Shown in pieces: positions 1-46,033 of a stretch of DNA of 64,000 nucleotides. The notes below the pieces were generated by a model. It ran no database searches. It saw only the letters and a list, made by a program, of their open reading frames with translations, and was not told the origin of the DNA. Numbering within the stretch: position 1 is the stretch's first letter; the number at the start of each line of letters is the position of its first letter. The translations under genes and the position numbers were made by a program. This DNA is from Halocaridina rubra (lineage: Eukaryota; Arthropoda; Malacostraca; Decapoda; Atyidae), in contig JAXCGZ010009438.1 in the NCBI GenBank assembly GCA_037179515.1, positions 229,001 through 293,000 on the forward strand, in the 5' to 3' direction.

Positions 1-359
<359 letters not shown>

Positions 360-562
360 ATAATGTTTTAGATGGAAAAAAGACGGTGTAAGATATCTCT
401 TTAAAACAAAGCATTTTTTATCTGAAATTATGTGCCGTAACAGCATGGCGGAAATAATCCCTCCTGCTCTCTCCATCCTCCTTCCCTCTCTTCCTCCCTC
501 CACCTGACCGTTAAATGCAACACCCTTCTCATTTCTTGAGATGAGAGGTAAAGAAAAACGAT

Positions 563-580
563 TATTATTATTATTATTAT

Positions 581-668
<88 letters not shown>

Positions 669-676
669 ATATTATA

Positions 677-760
<84 letters not shown>
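563..760. repeat. (ATT)n-(TA)n microsatellite
   Basis: A short ATT run followed by about 175 bp of TA dinucleotides broken by a few TATCTATAT interruptions. Confidence 0.97.
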
Positions 761-765
<5 letters not shown>

Positions 766-912
766 TATATGACAGTTTTTGGAGATGGTTTATCCTTGCT
801 TTTGTAGTTCTCTCGGCAAGGGCATCCTAACAAAGCGACTTATTAGCCTAATGTTCGTTTTTTCAGACTGTTTTTGTTCCCTTGGAACCATGAGTAACTC
901 TTGCATTGGAAA

Positions 913-913
<1 letters not shown>

Positions 914-997
<84 letters not shown>
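914..997. repeat. (TG)n-(GA)n microsatellite
   Basis: Uninterrupted TG repeats passing directly into GA repeats. Confidence 0.97.
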
Positions 998-1001
<4 letters not shown>

Positions 1002-1266
1002 ATGTGCTGCCACTAGCACTTTAAAGCTGTTGAATCATACCTGGTGTCCTTTATGGAATATAAAATGCAATATTTCGAATTCCTCTTGTGGTTTGTATAG
1101 ATACTTTTCGTCAGATCCACTTGAGGATTGGCGGGGAGGAGAGTAGTGGTATCTCTCGTTTTGACGATGATCTTTGATAACTCTGCAAGTTAAAACTAAC
1201 GCTTTGACTATTTGACACGAGCGAAAAATGGCCGTCTCCCTCCTCTCGTACAAATTGATGATAATT

Positions 1267-1322
1267 AATAATAATAATGATGATGATGATGATGCTAGAA
1301 CAATAATAATAATAATAATAAT
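1267..1322. repeat. (TGA)n/(AAT)n trinucleotide repeats
   Basis: TGA and AAT trinucleotide runs separated by a short unique spacer. Confidence 0.9.
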
Positions 1323-1639
1323 GGCAGCTCTATTCAAGGTGAAATAGTATAATTTTAGTCACTGTATTAGATTATGTTTTTATTATTATATAGAAAATAT
1401 TATAATAGCGTGTATTGTGTGATTACCTAATTGTGTTTACGGGAAAGAGCCAAAAGCTCGTATCTTCCCGTCTCCTGATCGGTTCCATTTTGTACTTGTG
1501 TGTGTGTGTGCGAGAGAGAGAGAGAGAGAGATATCACTCTATCTATTAAAGAGTAAATTGTTATGGATACTCTTTAAATTTTATTTAGAGTGAAAATTTT
1601 GCTTCAAATGTACGCTCTACTTCAGGAAAATCCCAAATT

Positions 1640-1642
1640 GCT

Positions 1643-1673
<31 letters not shown>

Positions 1674-1709
1674 TCTCTCTCTCTCTCTCCTCCTCTCTCT
1701 CTCTCCTCT

Positions 1710-1745
<36 letters not shown>

Positions 1746-1767
1746 CACACACACACACACACACCAC
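1640..1767. repeat. (CT)n-(CA)n microsatellite
   Basis: CT-rich repeat with frequent CCT interruptions, then CA repeats. The interruptions suggest an older array than the perfect ones nearby. Confidence 0.95.
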
Positions 1768-2397
1768 ACGTTTCCTGTTTTATTGTCTTCCTTTCTCGTT
1801 CATGGAAATGCACGAGAAAGAAAAAAAAAACGAAAGTGCATATTGCTATATTGGGGCTCCTCGGAAAACTGGGGGGGATGGGGTTTAAGGAAACAAGGCA
1901 ACAGGGAGTGTCTTTGGGAGTGGGAATGCAACACAGGAAGGGGAAGATGAGGGAGGGGAGGAGCCTTGGGAGAAAGTAAGTTTCCATCGAGTTAAGAAGG
2001 AGGGATTTGTGGCGTCTTTTGTTGTAGGCATTTGCCTGTATGCATAGTATTGTCTGTTATTGTAGCGTTGATGACTTCCTGATATCAAAGTAGGCTATAG
2101 CCTCTTTGTTGTTTGTAAAGCATTAGACCAGTGCTGTTGGGCGTAGGGAGGAGGGAGAAGATATTGTTTTGCTTTTTTGGTGTATTCTTCTTCTTCTCAA
2201 TGTTGATGTGCAGTGGGAAAGGGAAGAGATCTTCTTCTCAAAGTAGCAATGTTGATGAGGCCTAGTTTTCAATCGTAGATGAATATTTTGTGAAACTTTA
2301 GACTTATGGCAGGTCCTTATTTGGTATGACTTAAAATATAATTCTTGATTGTAGGTTCATATTTTGTGGGAATTGGACATTTTCTTGCGGGATTTCC

Positions 2398-2399
<2 letters not shown>

Positions 2400-2492
<93 letters not shown>
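2400..2492. repeat. (TA)n microsatellite
   Basis: About 46 perfect TA units followed by a T-rich stretch. Confidence 0.98.
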
Positions 2493-2495
<3 letters not shown>

Positions 2496-2639
2496 GTATT
2501 TTTTTTTATTGTTTTAGATAGTTTTGTGGGTCTTTCGAGACCTATATTCGATAACATATCCTTATTTTGTAGAATTTGTAGACGCTTCTGTCTAGTATCT
2601 ATATTCTGTGGAACTTCAAAGGAAAACTTTTTTAACCTT

Positions 2640-2785
2640 CACATCTGACAAGTCACGACACTCCCTATCTTTGTTTCTTTTGGCTTTCTTTCACATCTTA
2701 TTTCTACCTTGTCCTAAAGCTTCTACCTTTTGTTAATTGTCTTTTTGGTGCCTGGGCTCAATACTGTCCTTTTTTTCCGGTGTCA
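2640..2785 (+). repeat. Interspersed repeat fragment (family shared with 8735-9010 and 52024-52300)
   Basis: The text around CACATCTGACAAGTCA and the later GTGCCTGGGCTCAATACTGTCC recurs, diverged, at 52180-52295 on the same strand and at 8735-8860 on the opposite strand. This defines an interspersed repeat with a conserved 3' segment ending in a gtgtcacg-like motif. No coding capacity is seen. The 3' segment resembles the jockey-like LINE tail (cgggcctttattgatgagggc at 7675), so it may be a LINE-derived or SINE-like relic. Confidence 0.55.
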
Positions 2786-2902
2786 CGTACAAAAGATACA
2801 GGTTCCTATTTACTACAACAGTCAGACACATTTAGTGATATCTCTTCTTGTTCTCTTGTATAGGATTTCAAGATCCGACTGTGTTCATCAAGAGTCCATA
2901 GT

Positions 2903-3102
2903 TTATTGTTTTAGTTTTACGTCGCGGGCTCCCTTTTCAACCAAGAGCTAGAACGGTTGCCTTCTTGCGAAGCACTTGCTTTGGCAGATGTAATCGTTAC
3001 CCTGAGTGCATGTCCTTGCTAACCTCAGACCGTGACGGGGCGCGAACCCTTGACCTGACGCCTCCAAGTCGCTGACGCTACCGCTTGATCCACTGTGACT
3101 AC
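2903..3102 (-). mobile_element. tRNA-derived SINE, family A (full length)
   Basis: Read on the minus strand it begins with a tRNA-like head (TAGTCACAGTGGATCAAGCG) with A-box and B-box-like elements. A conserved body follows (TTACCCTGAGTGCATG on the plus strand), ending at the GTAAAAC terminus. Other copies lie at 3136-3248, 5741-5935, 6765-6887, 9462-9607 and 12479-12673. It is bounded by copies of a 17-base flank (2886-2902 and 3103-3119, one mismatch), read as a target-site duplication. Confidence 0.8.
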
Positions 3103-3135
3103 CATCAATAGTCCATAGTAAAAAAAAAAAAAAAA

Positions 3136-3248
3136 GCGTGTTTTACGTCACGGACTTCCTTTTCAACCAAGGGCTAGGACGGTTGTCTTCTTGCGAAGAG
3201 CTTGTTTTGGCAGATGTAGTCGTTACCCTGAGTGCATGCCCTTGCTAA
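3136..3248 (-). mobile_element. tRNA-derived SINE, family A (5' truncated)
   Basis: Same body as the neighbouring copy, but it lacks the tRNA-like head. It is preceded by an A-run (3120-3135) and followed at 3249-3265 by a third copy of the same 17-base flank. Confidence 0.75.
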
Positions 3249-3552
3249 CATCAAGAGTCCATAGTATTAGGAATTATTCCAGTTGCTTTAAACCTTCCTC
3301 CAACTTTCCATTTTCCTCTTATCCTTCCCCTTGCATCGATCAATAATTCCTATCCGAGGGGAGAAGTTAGGCTTCTACTCGTGGACGGTATGTAGCCTAT
3401 TTGTACATGAAAGTTACGTTTCATGATTCATTTATTTGATTTGTATGTGAGATCTTTTATGGAATTCGGAATCACGTGTCCATACTGACATGAGCTGCCA
3501 CACTGTTCATGTGCAAAAGGTGTAATTTGCCCCTATGTTTAAAACCCCGCAT

Positions 3553-3593
3553 TTCTTCTTCTTCTTCTTCTTCTTCTATTATCATTATTATTA

Positions 3594-3636
<43 letters not shown>

Positions 3637-3694
3637 GCAGACTTTGAATATATGTGTGCATATATGTTTACGTAATTTTCTTATATATGTATAT

Positions 3695-3774
<80 letters not shown>
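3553..3774. repeat. (TCT)n, (ATT)n and (TA)n microsatellites
   Basis: TCT/ATT triplets at 3553-3633, then about 33 TA units at 3706-3774, with a short unique spacer. Confidence 0.95.
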
Positions 3775-3779
<5 letters not shown>

Positions 3780-4356
3780 AAAATCGCTACTTATATATTT
3801 GAATACTCAGAAATGGGCGTGGCCGTATTCAGAGAAAGGAGGCACAGTGTGTGTGCGTGCGTGTGTGAGCGTGTCTTTTTTTTTTTTTTCTACTGTCACA
3901 CGGTATTCATTAACCATTCAGACAGATTAAAGGGTCAACGCTCTCCCGTCCTTAAACTGGCTTCATGACATGATTTAATTGGTTTTGCAATCATGTTTGT
4001 TACCAGCCTTAATTCCCTAGCTTCTACCTGTCTGTGTTCACCCCCCATCCAAATGGGGATTATTAGGCTGGATGTTTGAGATCTGCTGTGGGCTCTTTAA
4101 CCTTGTCCAAGCCCGAGCTTGTAGCCTAGTTTGACACTTCTTTTCAGTCGTCATCCTCTTGAGTTCTGCCATTTATGCCACGTAACCCAACTTTGGTTGC
4201 TTAATATTGCTCTTCGTTACAGATCTCAGAACATCGATTTCTTGTTAAGAAAATGGTGCGAAATATTTGAATTTTTATCTTAAGTGCCTCGAGAATAACT
4301 AGATATATATTGTAGTGAATGTCATGAATCCGGGTAGTAATGTGTGGAATCATCTA

Positions 4357-4391
4357 CTACTACTACTACTTCTATTACTACTACTACACTG

Positions 4392-4428
<37 letters not shown>

Positions 4429-4551
4429 CAATGTGAACAGATTTTCGAAATCGATTCTTTAATCTATTTGGTTGTCAAAATGGTTGGAGATAAAAAAAAG
4501 ATGTTCATCTTTAAATTTGTGTTCAGTACTATTACTACTACCACTACTACT

Positions 4552-4588
<37 letters not shown>
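4357..4588. repeat. Two (CTA)n-(AAT)n trinucleotide arrays
   Basis: Arrays at 4357-4427 and 4524-4588 share the same order (ACT triplets, then AAT triplets) and are separated by about 95 bp. Confidence 0.92.
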
Positions 4589-4589
<1 letters not shown>

Positions 4590-4794
4590 TAAAATGTTTG
4601 GAGAACAGAAACGTTGCCCGCTTGGAGTCACATTGATATGTGCAGTTCCTACCTGACCTGGATTTGACTTGTTTTTCTTTTTTCTGTCCTTGCTTGCATG
4701 ACACCTTTGCTTGCATGCACATGTGCATGTCATTAATTCATTCAGTCACACCGGTAAACCATGATTGTAAAGGGGTTGAGGAGAGATTGTTGGA

Positions 4795-4925
4795 ATCTGT
4801 TTCAAGCAAGAGAAGGATAGCCATTGTGTGGAATAAATAGCCTAGATCAGTCTCTGGCCTCAGTTTTAAGCAAGAGAAGGATATCTACTGTGTGGAATAG
4901 CCTAGATCAGTCTGAGGCCTTCCGA
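4795..4925. repeat. Direct duplication of about 58 bp
   Basis: The segment with CAAGCAAGAGAAGGATA and CCTAGATCAGTCT occurs twice in tandem with small differences. Confidence 0.75.
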
Positions 4926-4939
4926 GATATTCTTTCTAG

Positions 4940-5330
4940 GCTTGTGAACGAATACTTTATTGGCCTATGGACAATTATATTACTAGTTTAAGGACAGTCA
5001 CTTTACTGGTCTTTAGAATATTACTTTATTGACCTTTTGTTATTTACTTTACTGACCTTTGAACAAATATAATAGGCCTATTTGCCTTTGGACATTAAGT
5101 TTCCTGGCCTATGGACATTTATTCCACTGGCAACAAATATAATAGGCCTTCTTGCCTTTGGACATTAAGTTTACTGGCCTATAGACATTTATTCCACGGG
5201 CTTGTGGACATGTGTTCTACTGGCCTTTTGACATTTGCATTACTGGCCTGTGGATATTTGCATTACTGGCCCGTGGACATTTGTTTTCAATTTAAGGCCT
5301 GTGGACATTTACGTCACTGGCATATTAATA
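4940..5330. repeat. Degenerate minisatellite, roughly 30-bp unit
   Basis: Repeated variants of TTTACTGGCCTNTGGACATT through about 390 bp. Open frames across it translate to repeated Trp/Leu/Cys patterns only because of the repeat. Confidence 0.75.
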
Positions 5331-5574
5331 AACGTACATGGGCAAGGCTGTGTCCAGTATCCTCTCCCCCTCCATCTACCTCAGCTCTGCTTCGATTTCT
5401 TGTTATTTCCCCCCCCCCCCCCCCATTTATTACAAGGCTCTCCATTCCCTGTCTTATAACATGACAGAAGCATTTTGCTTCTGTCATGTTACTGTCATGT
5501 CATGTCACTTTTCTCTCTTGTTCTTTCTTGGGCCTCTTCATTTGTTATTCTTTCAATATTTTTGTTGTTTCATG

Positions 5575-5692
5575 TTACCATTGATCCATACTCGAATGAG
5601 GTGGACACAGACAGATGGGAGCAGGGGAATTAAAATTGGATGCCCTTCCTAACGCCCCGAGTTGGGCTCAAACACGGCACGACTACTTTATA
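5575..5692 (-). mobile_element. tRNA-derived SINE, family B (partial)
   Basis: Carries the family B body (GGTGGACACAGACAG, GGATGCCCTTCCTAACGCCC) and part of the tRNA-like head (GGGCTCAAACACGG). In its own sense it reads on the minus strand. Confidence 0.65.
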
Positions 5693-5740
5693 TCTTTCGT
5701 ACGTGCAACATTCTGCTGACTTTTATCTGTAGTCCACATT

Positions 5741-5935
5741 GTTCTGGTTTTACGTCACGGACTCCCTTTTCTACCAAGGGCTAGGACGGTTGCCTTCTTG
5801 CGAAGGACTTGATATGGCAGATGTAATCATTACCCTGAGTGCGTGCCCTTGCTAACCTCAGACCGTGACGGGGCGCGAACCCTCGACCTGACGCCTCAAA
5901 GTCGCGGACGCTACCGCTTGAGCCACGGTGACTAC
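5741..5935 (-). mobile_element. tRNA-derived SINE, family A (full length)
   Basis: Complete head-to-tail copy. It is flanked by near-identical 16-mers at 5725-5740 and 5936-5951 (ATCTGTAGTCCACATT against ATCTGTAGTCCCCATT), a target-site duplication with one mismatch. There is no poly(A) tail; the 3' end is GTAAAACCAGAAC. Confidence 0.85.
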
Positions 5936-5955
5936 ATCTGTAGTCCCCATTAAGG

Positions 5956-5956
<1 letters not shown>

Positions 5957-6000
<44 letters not shown>

Positions 6001-6050
6001 TTACATGCTTGCTTACTTCGTGTATTAGTGAAGTAATTTATTCTAGTCAG

Positions 6051-6101
<51 letters not shown>

Positions 6102-6203
6102 CGTGACAAGGTCAGCTTCAGTTCTGAAGTTTTCATTTACTAGGAGAGAGAGGAGGGCAGTGGAGCACCACGTTTAAAGTGGATGTGACAAAGGGACTGA
6201 AGT

Positions 6204-6289
<86 letters not shown>
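5957..6289. repeat. (ATT)n, (GA)n and (CT)n microsatellites
   Basis: ATT triplets at 5957-6000, GA repeats at 6052-6099 and a perfect 80-bp TC array at 6208-6289. Confidence 0.96.
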
Positions 6290-6290
<1 letters not shown>

Positions 6291-6764
6291 GACCTAGTAA
6301 TTTTATTTCCAGATTTCGATCTCTTTAATATTGTTCTCAGATGTTGACAACTTATTCGATTGCTTTTCTACATATTGAAATGCGAAATAATGTACTAAAC
6401 TACAAGCTGTCTGGGCGTGAAAAAGTTCTCTGTACGCAAAATTTTTTCTTTTTTTCTTGCGTCTCACATGAGAGGAGGAGAGAGAAAAAAAAATTAGATA
6501 TATTAAAATAAGTGTTCAGCACTTTGTAACAGACATATATTGCTCTTGTAACACCAAGTAATGCGTGAAAGATTTAAAGTTTTTGAAAGCAGGAGTAGCC
6601 CTTGCTTCTGTGTGGTGTGATCGAATGCATTCTCATGATTCAACGGTATCAGCTGTTGGAGCCTGCTGCAGTATACTCAGATGCTCGACCTACTGCAATA
6701 AAATCTTTTGTAGGTTTGTGGGCAGAGAGATAGATAGATAGATATAGTTAGAGAGAGAGAGGTC

Positions 6765-6884
6765 TTAAGTTAGCAAGGGCATGCACTCAGGGTAACGATT
6801 ACATCTGCCAAAACAAGTCCTTCGAAAGAAGGCAACCGTCCTAGCCCTTGGTTGAAAAGGGAGTCCGTGACGTAAAACCGGAAC

Positions 6885-6887
<3 letters not shown>
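6765..6887 (+). mobile_element. tRNA-derived SINE, family A (5' truncated)
   Basis: Body and 3' end of family A (AGCAAGGGCATGCACTCAGG to GTAAAACCGGAACA) without the tRNA-like head. GA microsatellites lie on both sides. Confidence 0.78.
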
Positions 6888-6915
<28 letters not shown>

Positions 6916-7327
6916 CAGGAAATTACAGGTAGATCAGGATGTATATTATGACGTCATTGTACAGTCATTGTATTGGAATGTTTCGGGTAAACACTATATC
7001 TCAGTTTTGACCTACAACCTCATGGTATATATTGTGAATATTTACAATATCTCGACAATTGCTTTTATTGATACTTCTATAAGTAATACTACTATTGATG
7101 CCTCTTTTTCTTAGTTACAAAAAAAAAAATAATGACCTCTCGAAAAGCTTTGTTTAGGACAATTCATATTGATGTCCTTCATGGTAGGATGCGTCTACTA
7201 CTACTACTACTTCTAGTGCAACTACTACCACTACTAATAATAATATCAATAGTACATCAGACGTCACTTGCTCCCACTATTAACATCGCCGCTTTTTTCT
7301 TTGATCGTTATATCAAATTCCCTTTAC

Positions 7328-7438
<111 letters not shown>

Positions 7439-7487
7439 TGAGTACAGTACTTGCAGTCACAAACGCGCAAACAGGATATCTTTTCTT

Positions 7488-7730
7488 CATATGCTTATTA
7501 TGACCTTTAATACTTCAAAAAGCAGGTCTATCGTCATCTCAGGGCCTAGTCCTCCATATCTCTGGGTCCTCTGTACTTTGACTGTTTTTTCTGTCTGTCG
7601 TTTTCCTTTGTGTGACATTACCTCATCTCTGCCTTGTCCTAAACCTTCGTCTTGGTATTTTCTCGTACCCGGGCCTTTATTGATGAGGGCAATTTCTGCC
7701 TGTCCCGGTGTCACACTCATAAAAAAAAAT
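7488..7730 (+). mobile_element. Jockey-like LINE, 3' terminal fragment
   Basis: Matches the LINE 3' end seen at 1-239 and, reversed, at 16912-17165 and 59565-59800. It ends in a clear terminus (CCCGGTGTCACACTCATAAA) followed by an A-run, so this copy shows the real 3' end and poly(A) tail. Confidence 0.75.
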
Positions 7731-7889
7731 CCGTTGAAAACTTGAATTCTTTGTTTTAATTAGATTCTATAAATTCATAATTATGAACTGAGTTTTCAAA
7801 ATAGTTTCAATGATTTTAAGAAAGTGGAGAAAAGGATGTGTATAGATGACGCGAGCCAAGAGGATTCTTCGCACTTGCTAGAACAGTAC

Positions 7890-8066
7890 ACCTGGATGGA
7901 TGGGATAGAGGTGTTATAATATGAGATGAAGAGGTTGAGTAATCCAGTTGTGGATTACCTGATCAAGGCGTTAAGAGGAGTGATTAAGGTATAATATGGT
8001 CTAGTTCACGTGTGTGCTTTGACTTGGCCAGCTTACCCCGGAAATTGCAGCCATTGTATATGCATG
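7890..8066 (+). repeat. Interspersed repeat family C (diverged copy)
   Basis: Shares GTTAAGAGGAGTGAT, the GTGTGTGCTTTGACT stretch and the terminal CAGCCATTGTATATG with family C copies at 10440, 14300, 22395, 22660, 26900 and 62940. No coding capacity. Confidence 0.6.
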
Positions 8067-8100
8067 TTTGTATGAGTGTAAGGTATTTTAGATGAATAGA

Positions 8101-8102
<2 letters not shown>

Positions 8103-8195
<93 letters not shown>
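8103..8195. repeat. (GT)n-(AT)n microsatellite
   Basis: Short GT run then about 40 AT units. Confidence 0.97.
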
Positions 8196-8197
<2 letters not shown>

Positions 8198-8375
8198 CCC
8201 CCTGAGGGAGGGGGTAAGAATACTTCCTCCGTGTTCCCCTGCGTGTCGTAAAAGTCGACTAAATGGGGCGGAGCGAGTGGGCTGGGAATCCCCTCTTCTG
8301 TATTTAATTCCCACAAAAAAGTCAAAGTATTGTCTTTGACTCAGCCACCCTCCTTATAAGGGGGAATATGGCTTT

Positions 8376-8380
<5 letters not shown>
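8196..8380 (+). repeat. Interspersed repeat family D
   Basis: Begins CCCCCTGAGGGAGGGGGTAA and includes GGGGCGGAGCGAGTGGGCTG and CAGCCACCCTCCTTATAAGG. Diverged copies lie at 9225-9370 and 34480-34625. It sits exactly between two AT microsatellites, which suggests that (AT)n is part of, or a target of, this repeat. Confidence 0.65.

Positions 8381-8466
<86 letters not shown>
8380..8466. repeat. (AT)n microsatellite
   Basis: About 43 perfect units immediately after the family D repeat. Confidence 0.97.
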
Positions 8467-8469
<3 letters not shown>

Positions 8470-8734
8470 CCTATGCTGTTTTCCATTGGAGCTTTTAAGA
8501 CACGGAAGCCATGTAAAGTATTTATATAATTGTTAATGTAACAGTTTAGTGGTTAAACTAATATGATGGAGATATGTAATATATTCATATATCCTTGAAA
8601 ATAACCACCATTTTCTTCTTCCCCTCCTCCTCATCCTTCTTGTTCTTCTTCTATTTATTAAGAAATATAATTATCTTCCTGTATTCTTATTCGAAGAGTT
8701 TTTTTTTTTGTTTTTTTTTATGATTGTGACGCCA

Positions 8735-9010
8735 GGATGGGCTAAAAAAATAATAAAATAAAACTGCCCTCATCGGGCCTGGGCACGAAGAATACATAAA
8801 GTAAAGAGAAACAGAGATGGAGAGTGTAATGACTTGTCAGATGTAAAGGGATAAAAGATGTGCAATGAACATCCAAGAATATTCAGTGTAACTGTAGGCA
8901 TAGAAAAAGAAACGTAACTGAAGAAAGACTAAACATCGAACTGTCCTGGACAGTCCTATTTAAGTTCAGAATATCTTCAGCGGTAGTATTGCAACCTACG
9001 GGCCGTTCTT
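8735..9010 (-). repeat. Interspersed repeat (inverted relative to 52024-52300)
   Basis: The stretch from GACGCCAGGATGGGC through CATCGGGCCTGGGCACGAAG to TATTTAAGTTCAGAATATC is the reverse complement, with changes, of 52030-52300. Both copies cover about 270 bp. It is probably a retroposed non-coding repeat. No protein is recognised. Confidence 0.65.
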
Positions 9011-9224
9011 TGAACAAGGGCCCGTGCCAACACAAGGTTGGCTTTAACCTCAAACAACAACAACAAGTATTGCAACGGGCAGTTGGTGCCATGAGCCAAC
9101 TTACTACATGTAAATTGTTAATATGAGTATTTTACTCATTAACTACATTCTTTGAAATAGAGTGGACACACTTTTGAGTATTAACATCCCTTCAGTGAGG
9201 TTTTCTCTTTGATTGAAATTGTAT

Positions 9225-9370
9225 TCCACCACCTTCATGTTCCCCTGCGAGTTGTAAAATTCTACTTATTGAGACGGAGTTTGGGTGGGTATCCCCTCCT
9301 TTGCATTTTTCTCCCACGGGATCAAGTTTTTTGCTTTTCCTCAACCACTCCATTATAAGGAGGATTATAT
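9225..9370 (+). repeat. Interspersed repeat family D (diverged copy)
   Basis: Shares the CCTTCATGTTCCCCTGCG segment, TATCCCCTCCTTTGCATTTT and a TTATAAGGAGGATTATA end with the copy at 8196-8380. Confidence 0.5.
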
Positions 9371-9461
9371 CATTCATATATAGATTAATATTGTCCACGT
9401 TTTGTTCATTTCCTGAAATCTACATTATTCCTTTTTTAATTTGTTTTTTATATGAATTTAT

Positions 9462-9607
9462 GTAGTCACCGTGGCTCAGGCGGTAGCGTCCGCGACTTTG
9501 AGGTGTCAGGTCGAGGGTTCGCGCCCCACCACGGTCTGAGGTTAAGAAGGGCATACACTCAGGGTAATGATTACATCTGCCAAAACAAGTTCTTCGCAAG
9601 AAGGACT
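9462..9607 (+). mobile_element. tRNA-derived SINE, family A (3' truncated)
   Basis: Intact tRNA-like head (GTCACCGTGGCTCAGGCGGT, B-box GGTTCGCGCCCC) and part of the body, stopping at TTCGCAAGAAGGA. A perfect 18-base duplication (9444-9461 and 9608-9625) brackets it. Insertion therefore occurred in this truncated form, or the duplicate limits coincide with a later deletion. Confidence 0.82.
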
Positions 9608-9704
9608 TTTTTTATATGAATTTATATGGGATGGACTTTTGTGATCTAATTAATATCCAGACTTAGGAAGCTAGTTCCACCATAAAACCAATGTATTCAC
9701 CATT

Positions 9705-9950
9705 TATGTATCATAGTTAGTCCCCACTCGAATTGAGGTGGACACAGACAAGCTGGAGCTGGGGTATCTTATGATGTATTCATAGAACCTGCTGAGTTGA
9801 TTGATTTGCCATGTGAGGGATGCCAGTGTTAGCTTCTTTTTATCCCCATTTGACTGGTGAGAAAAGTTGTCTGTGCAACCTTTGAGGATTGAACTCAAGA
9901 CCACTTGGGTGGTAGGCAGGTGCTATTATTAACTGAACTACTAATTTAGG
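9705..9950 (-). mobile_element. tRNA-derived SINE, family B (diverged, interrupted)
   Basis: Begins with the family B tail (TTAGTCCCCACTCGAATTGA, GGTGGACACAGACAAGCTGG) and ends with a B-box-like GATTGAACTCAAGACC head. About 70 bp of unrelated sequence lies in the middle. Confidence 0.55.
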
Positions 9951-9954
9951 TTAA

Positions 9955-10215
9955 CCAACTGCAGCGGTCTTGCCTCACGACAGAAGATCCGTTCCCACCT
10001 ACCTTGCAGATGGCCCAGTCTGGGTATTGGTGGGGAAATTATGGCAACTCCTTATCCCCAAGGAGCTAAGAGGAGTAATAAGAACCTGGTGAAAGCAATT
10101 CCCTTGCCTGTCCCAGTGTCACGCTCATAAAAAAATTTGTTTCTGGTGAATGTTTATCTTCTGACTCGGCCATCCCCCTTACAAGGAGACTTGTGGCCAT
10201 TGTATATGTATAACC
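9955..10215 (+). repeat. Interspersed repeat family C (diverged)
   Basis: Carries CTTATCCCCAAGGAGCTAAG and, after about 60 bp, the tail with CCCCCTTACAAGGAGACTTG and GCCATTGTATATGTAT. It looks like a copy with an internal insertion near 10110-10140, where a LINE-like CTGTCCCAGTGTCACGCTCAT tail is present. Confidence 0.55.
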
Positions 10216-10439
10216 TGTACACTAATTAGCAGTTATAAGTATTTTGCAGTCTGATTCTGTGTATGATGATATCTTAAATCAGGTACTGTCATTTTTTAAG
10301 AGAATATCAACATTGTTGTATGCAATGAAGGAAACACATAAATTTATGTAATACTGTGTATGTAATATGTAAATGCAATTCCAGTATATTTTATATACGT
10401 AAGTTAGAATTTGATAGTTTGCTTGTCTGTGAGTAGCTA

Positions 10440-10640
10440 TAGTGTAATGCTATAGTTAGATCCTTGAACACTTACCCTGTGTGTGAGCTTACTATGATGC
10501 TTGGGGGAATTGTGGCATCCCTTTATACCCAAGGAACTGAGAAGAGTGTCTGAAGCATGGTTGGTTTCTGGTGAAAGTGTGCTTTGACTTTACCACCCCC
10601 TTACAAGGGGAATTTCTGCTGTTGTATATGTATGTATGTA
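10440..10640 (+). repeat. Interspersed repeat family C
   Basis: Shares TTACCCTGTGTGTGAGC, AAGGAACTGAGAAGAGTG, GTGTGCTTTGACT and TTACAAGGGGAATTTC with other family C copies. It lies just upstream of the alpha-catenin first coding exon. Confidence 0.65.
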
Positions 10641-10703
10641 GATTTATATTTTAAATTAATTTTTACCTTGAAACTTTAATGATAAAGATTTTTTTCTTTT
10701 CAG

Positions 10704-10805
10704 ATCAATGTCCAAAGGTAATAAAGAAAAGCATTCCCTAAAACTCTAAGAAACCTCTGTTACACCTGGTTGATTTAATTACCTGTGTCCCTACCACTAA
10801 CAAAA
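10704..10805 (+). other. alpha-Cat: Probable 5' UTR part of alpha-catenin exon carrying start codon 1A
   Basis: A pyrimidine-rich tract ending TTTTTTTCTTTTCAG (to 10703) looks like a splice acceptor and is followed by 102 bases without an ATG before the start codon. This implies at least one further non-coding exon upstream, which could not be located among the repeats. No promoter was recognised. Confidence 0.55.
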
Positions 10806-46033
<35,228 letters not shown>

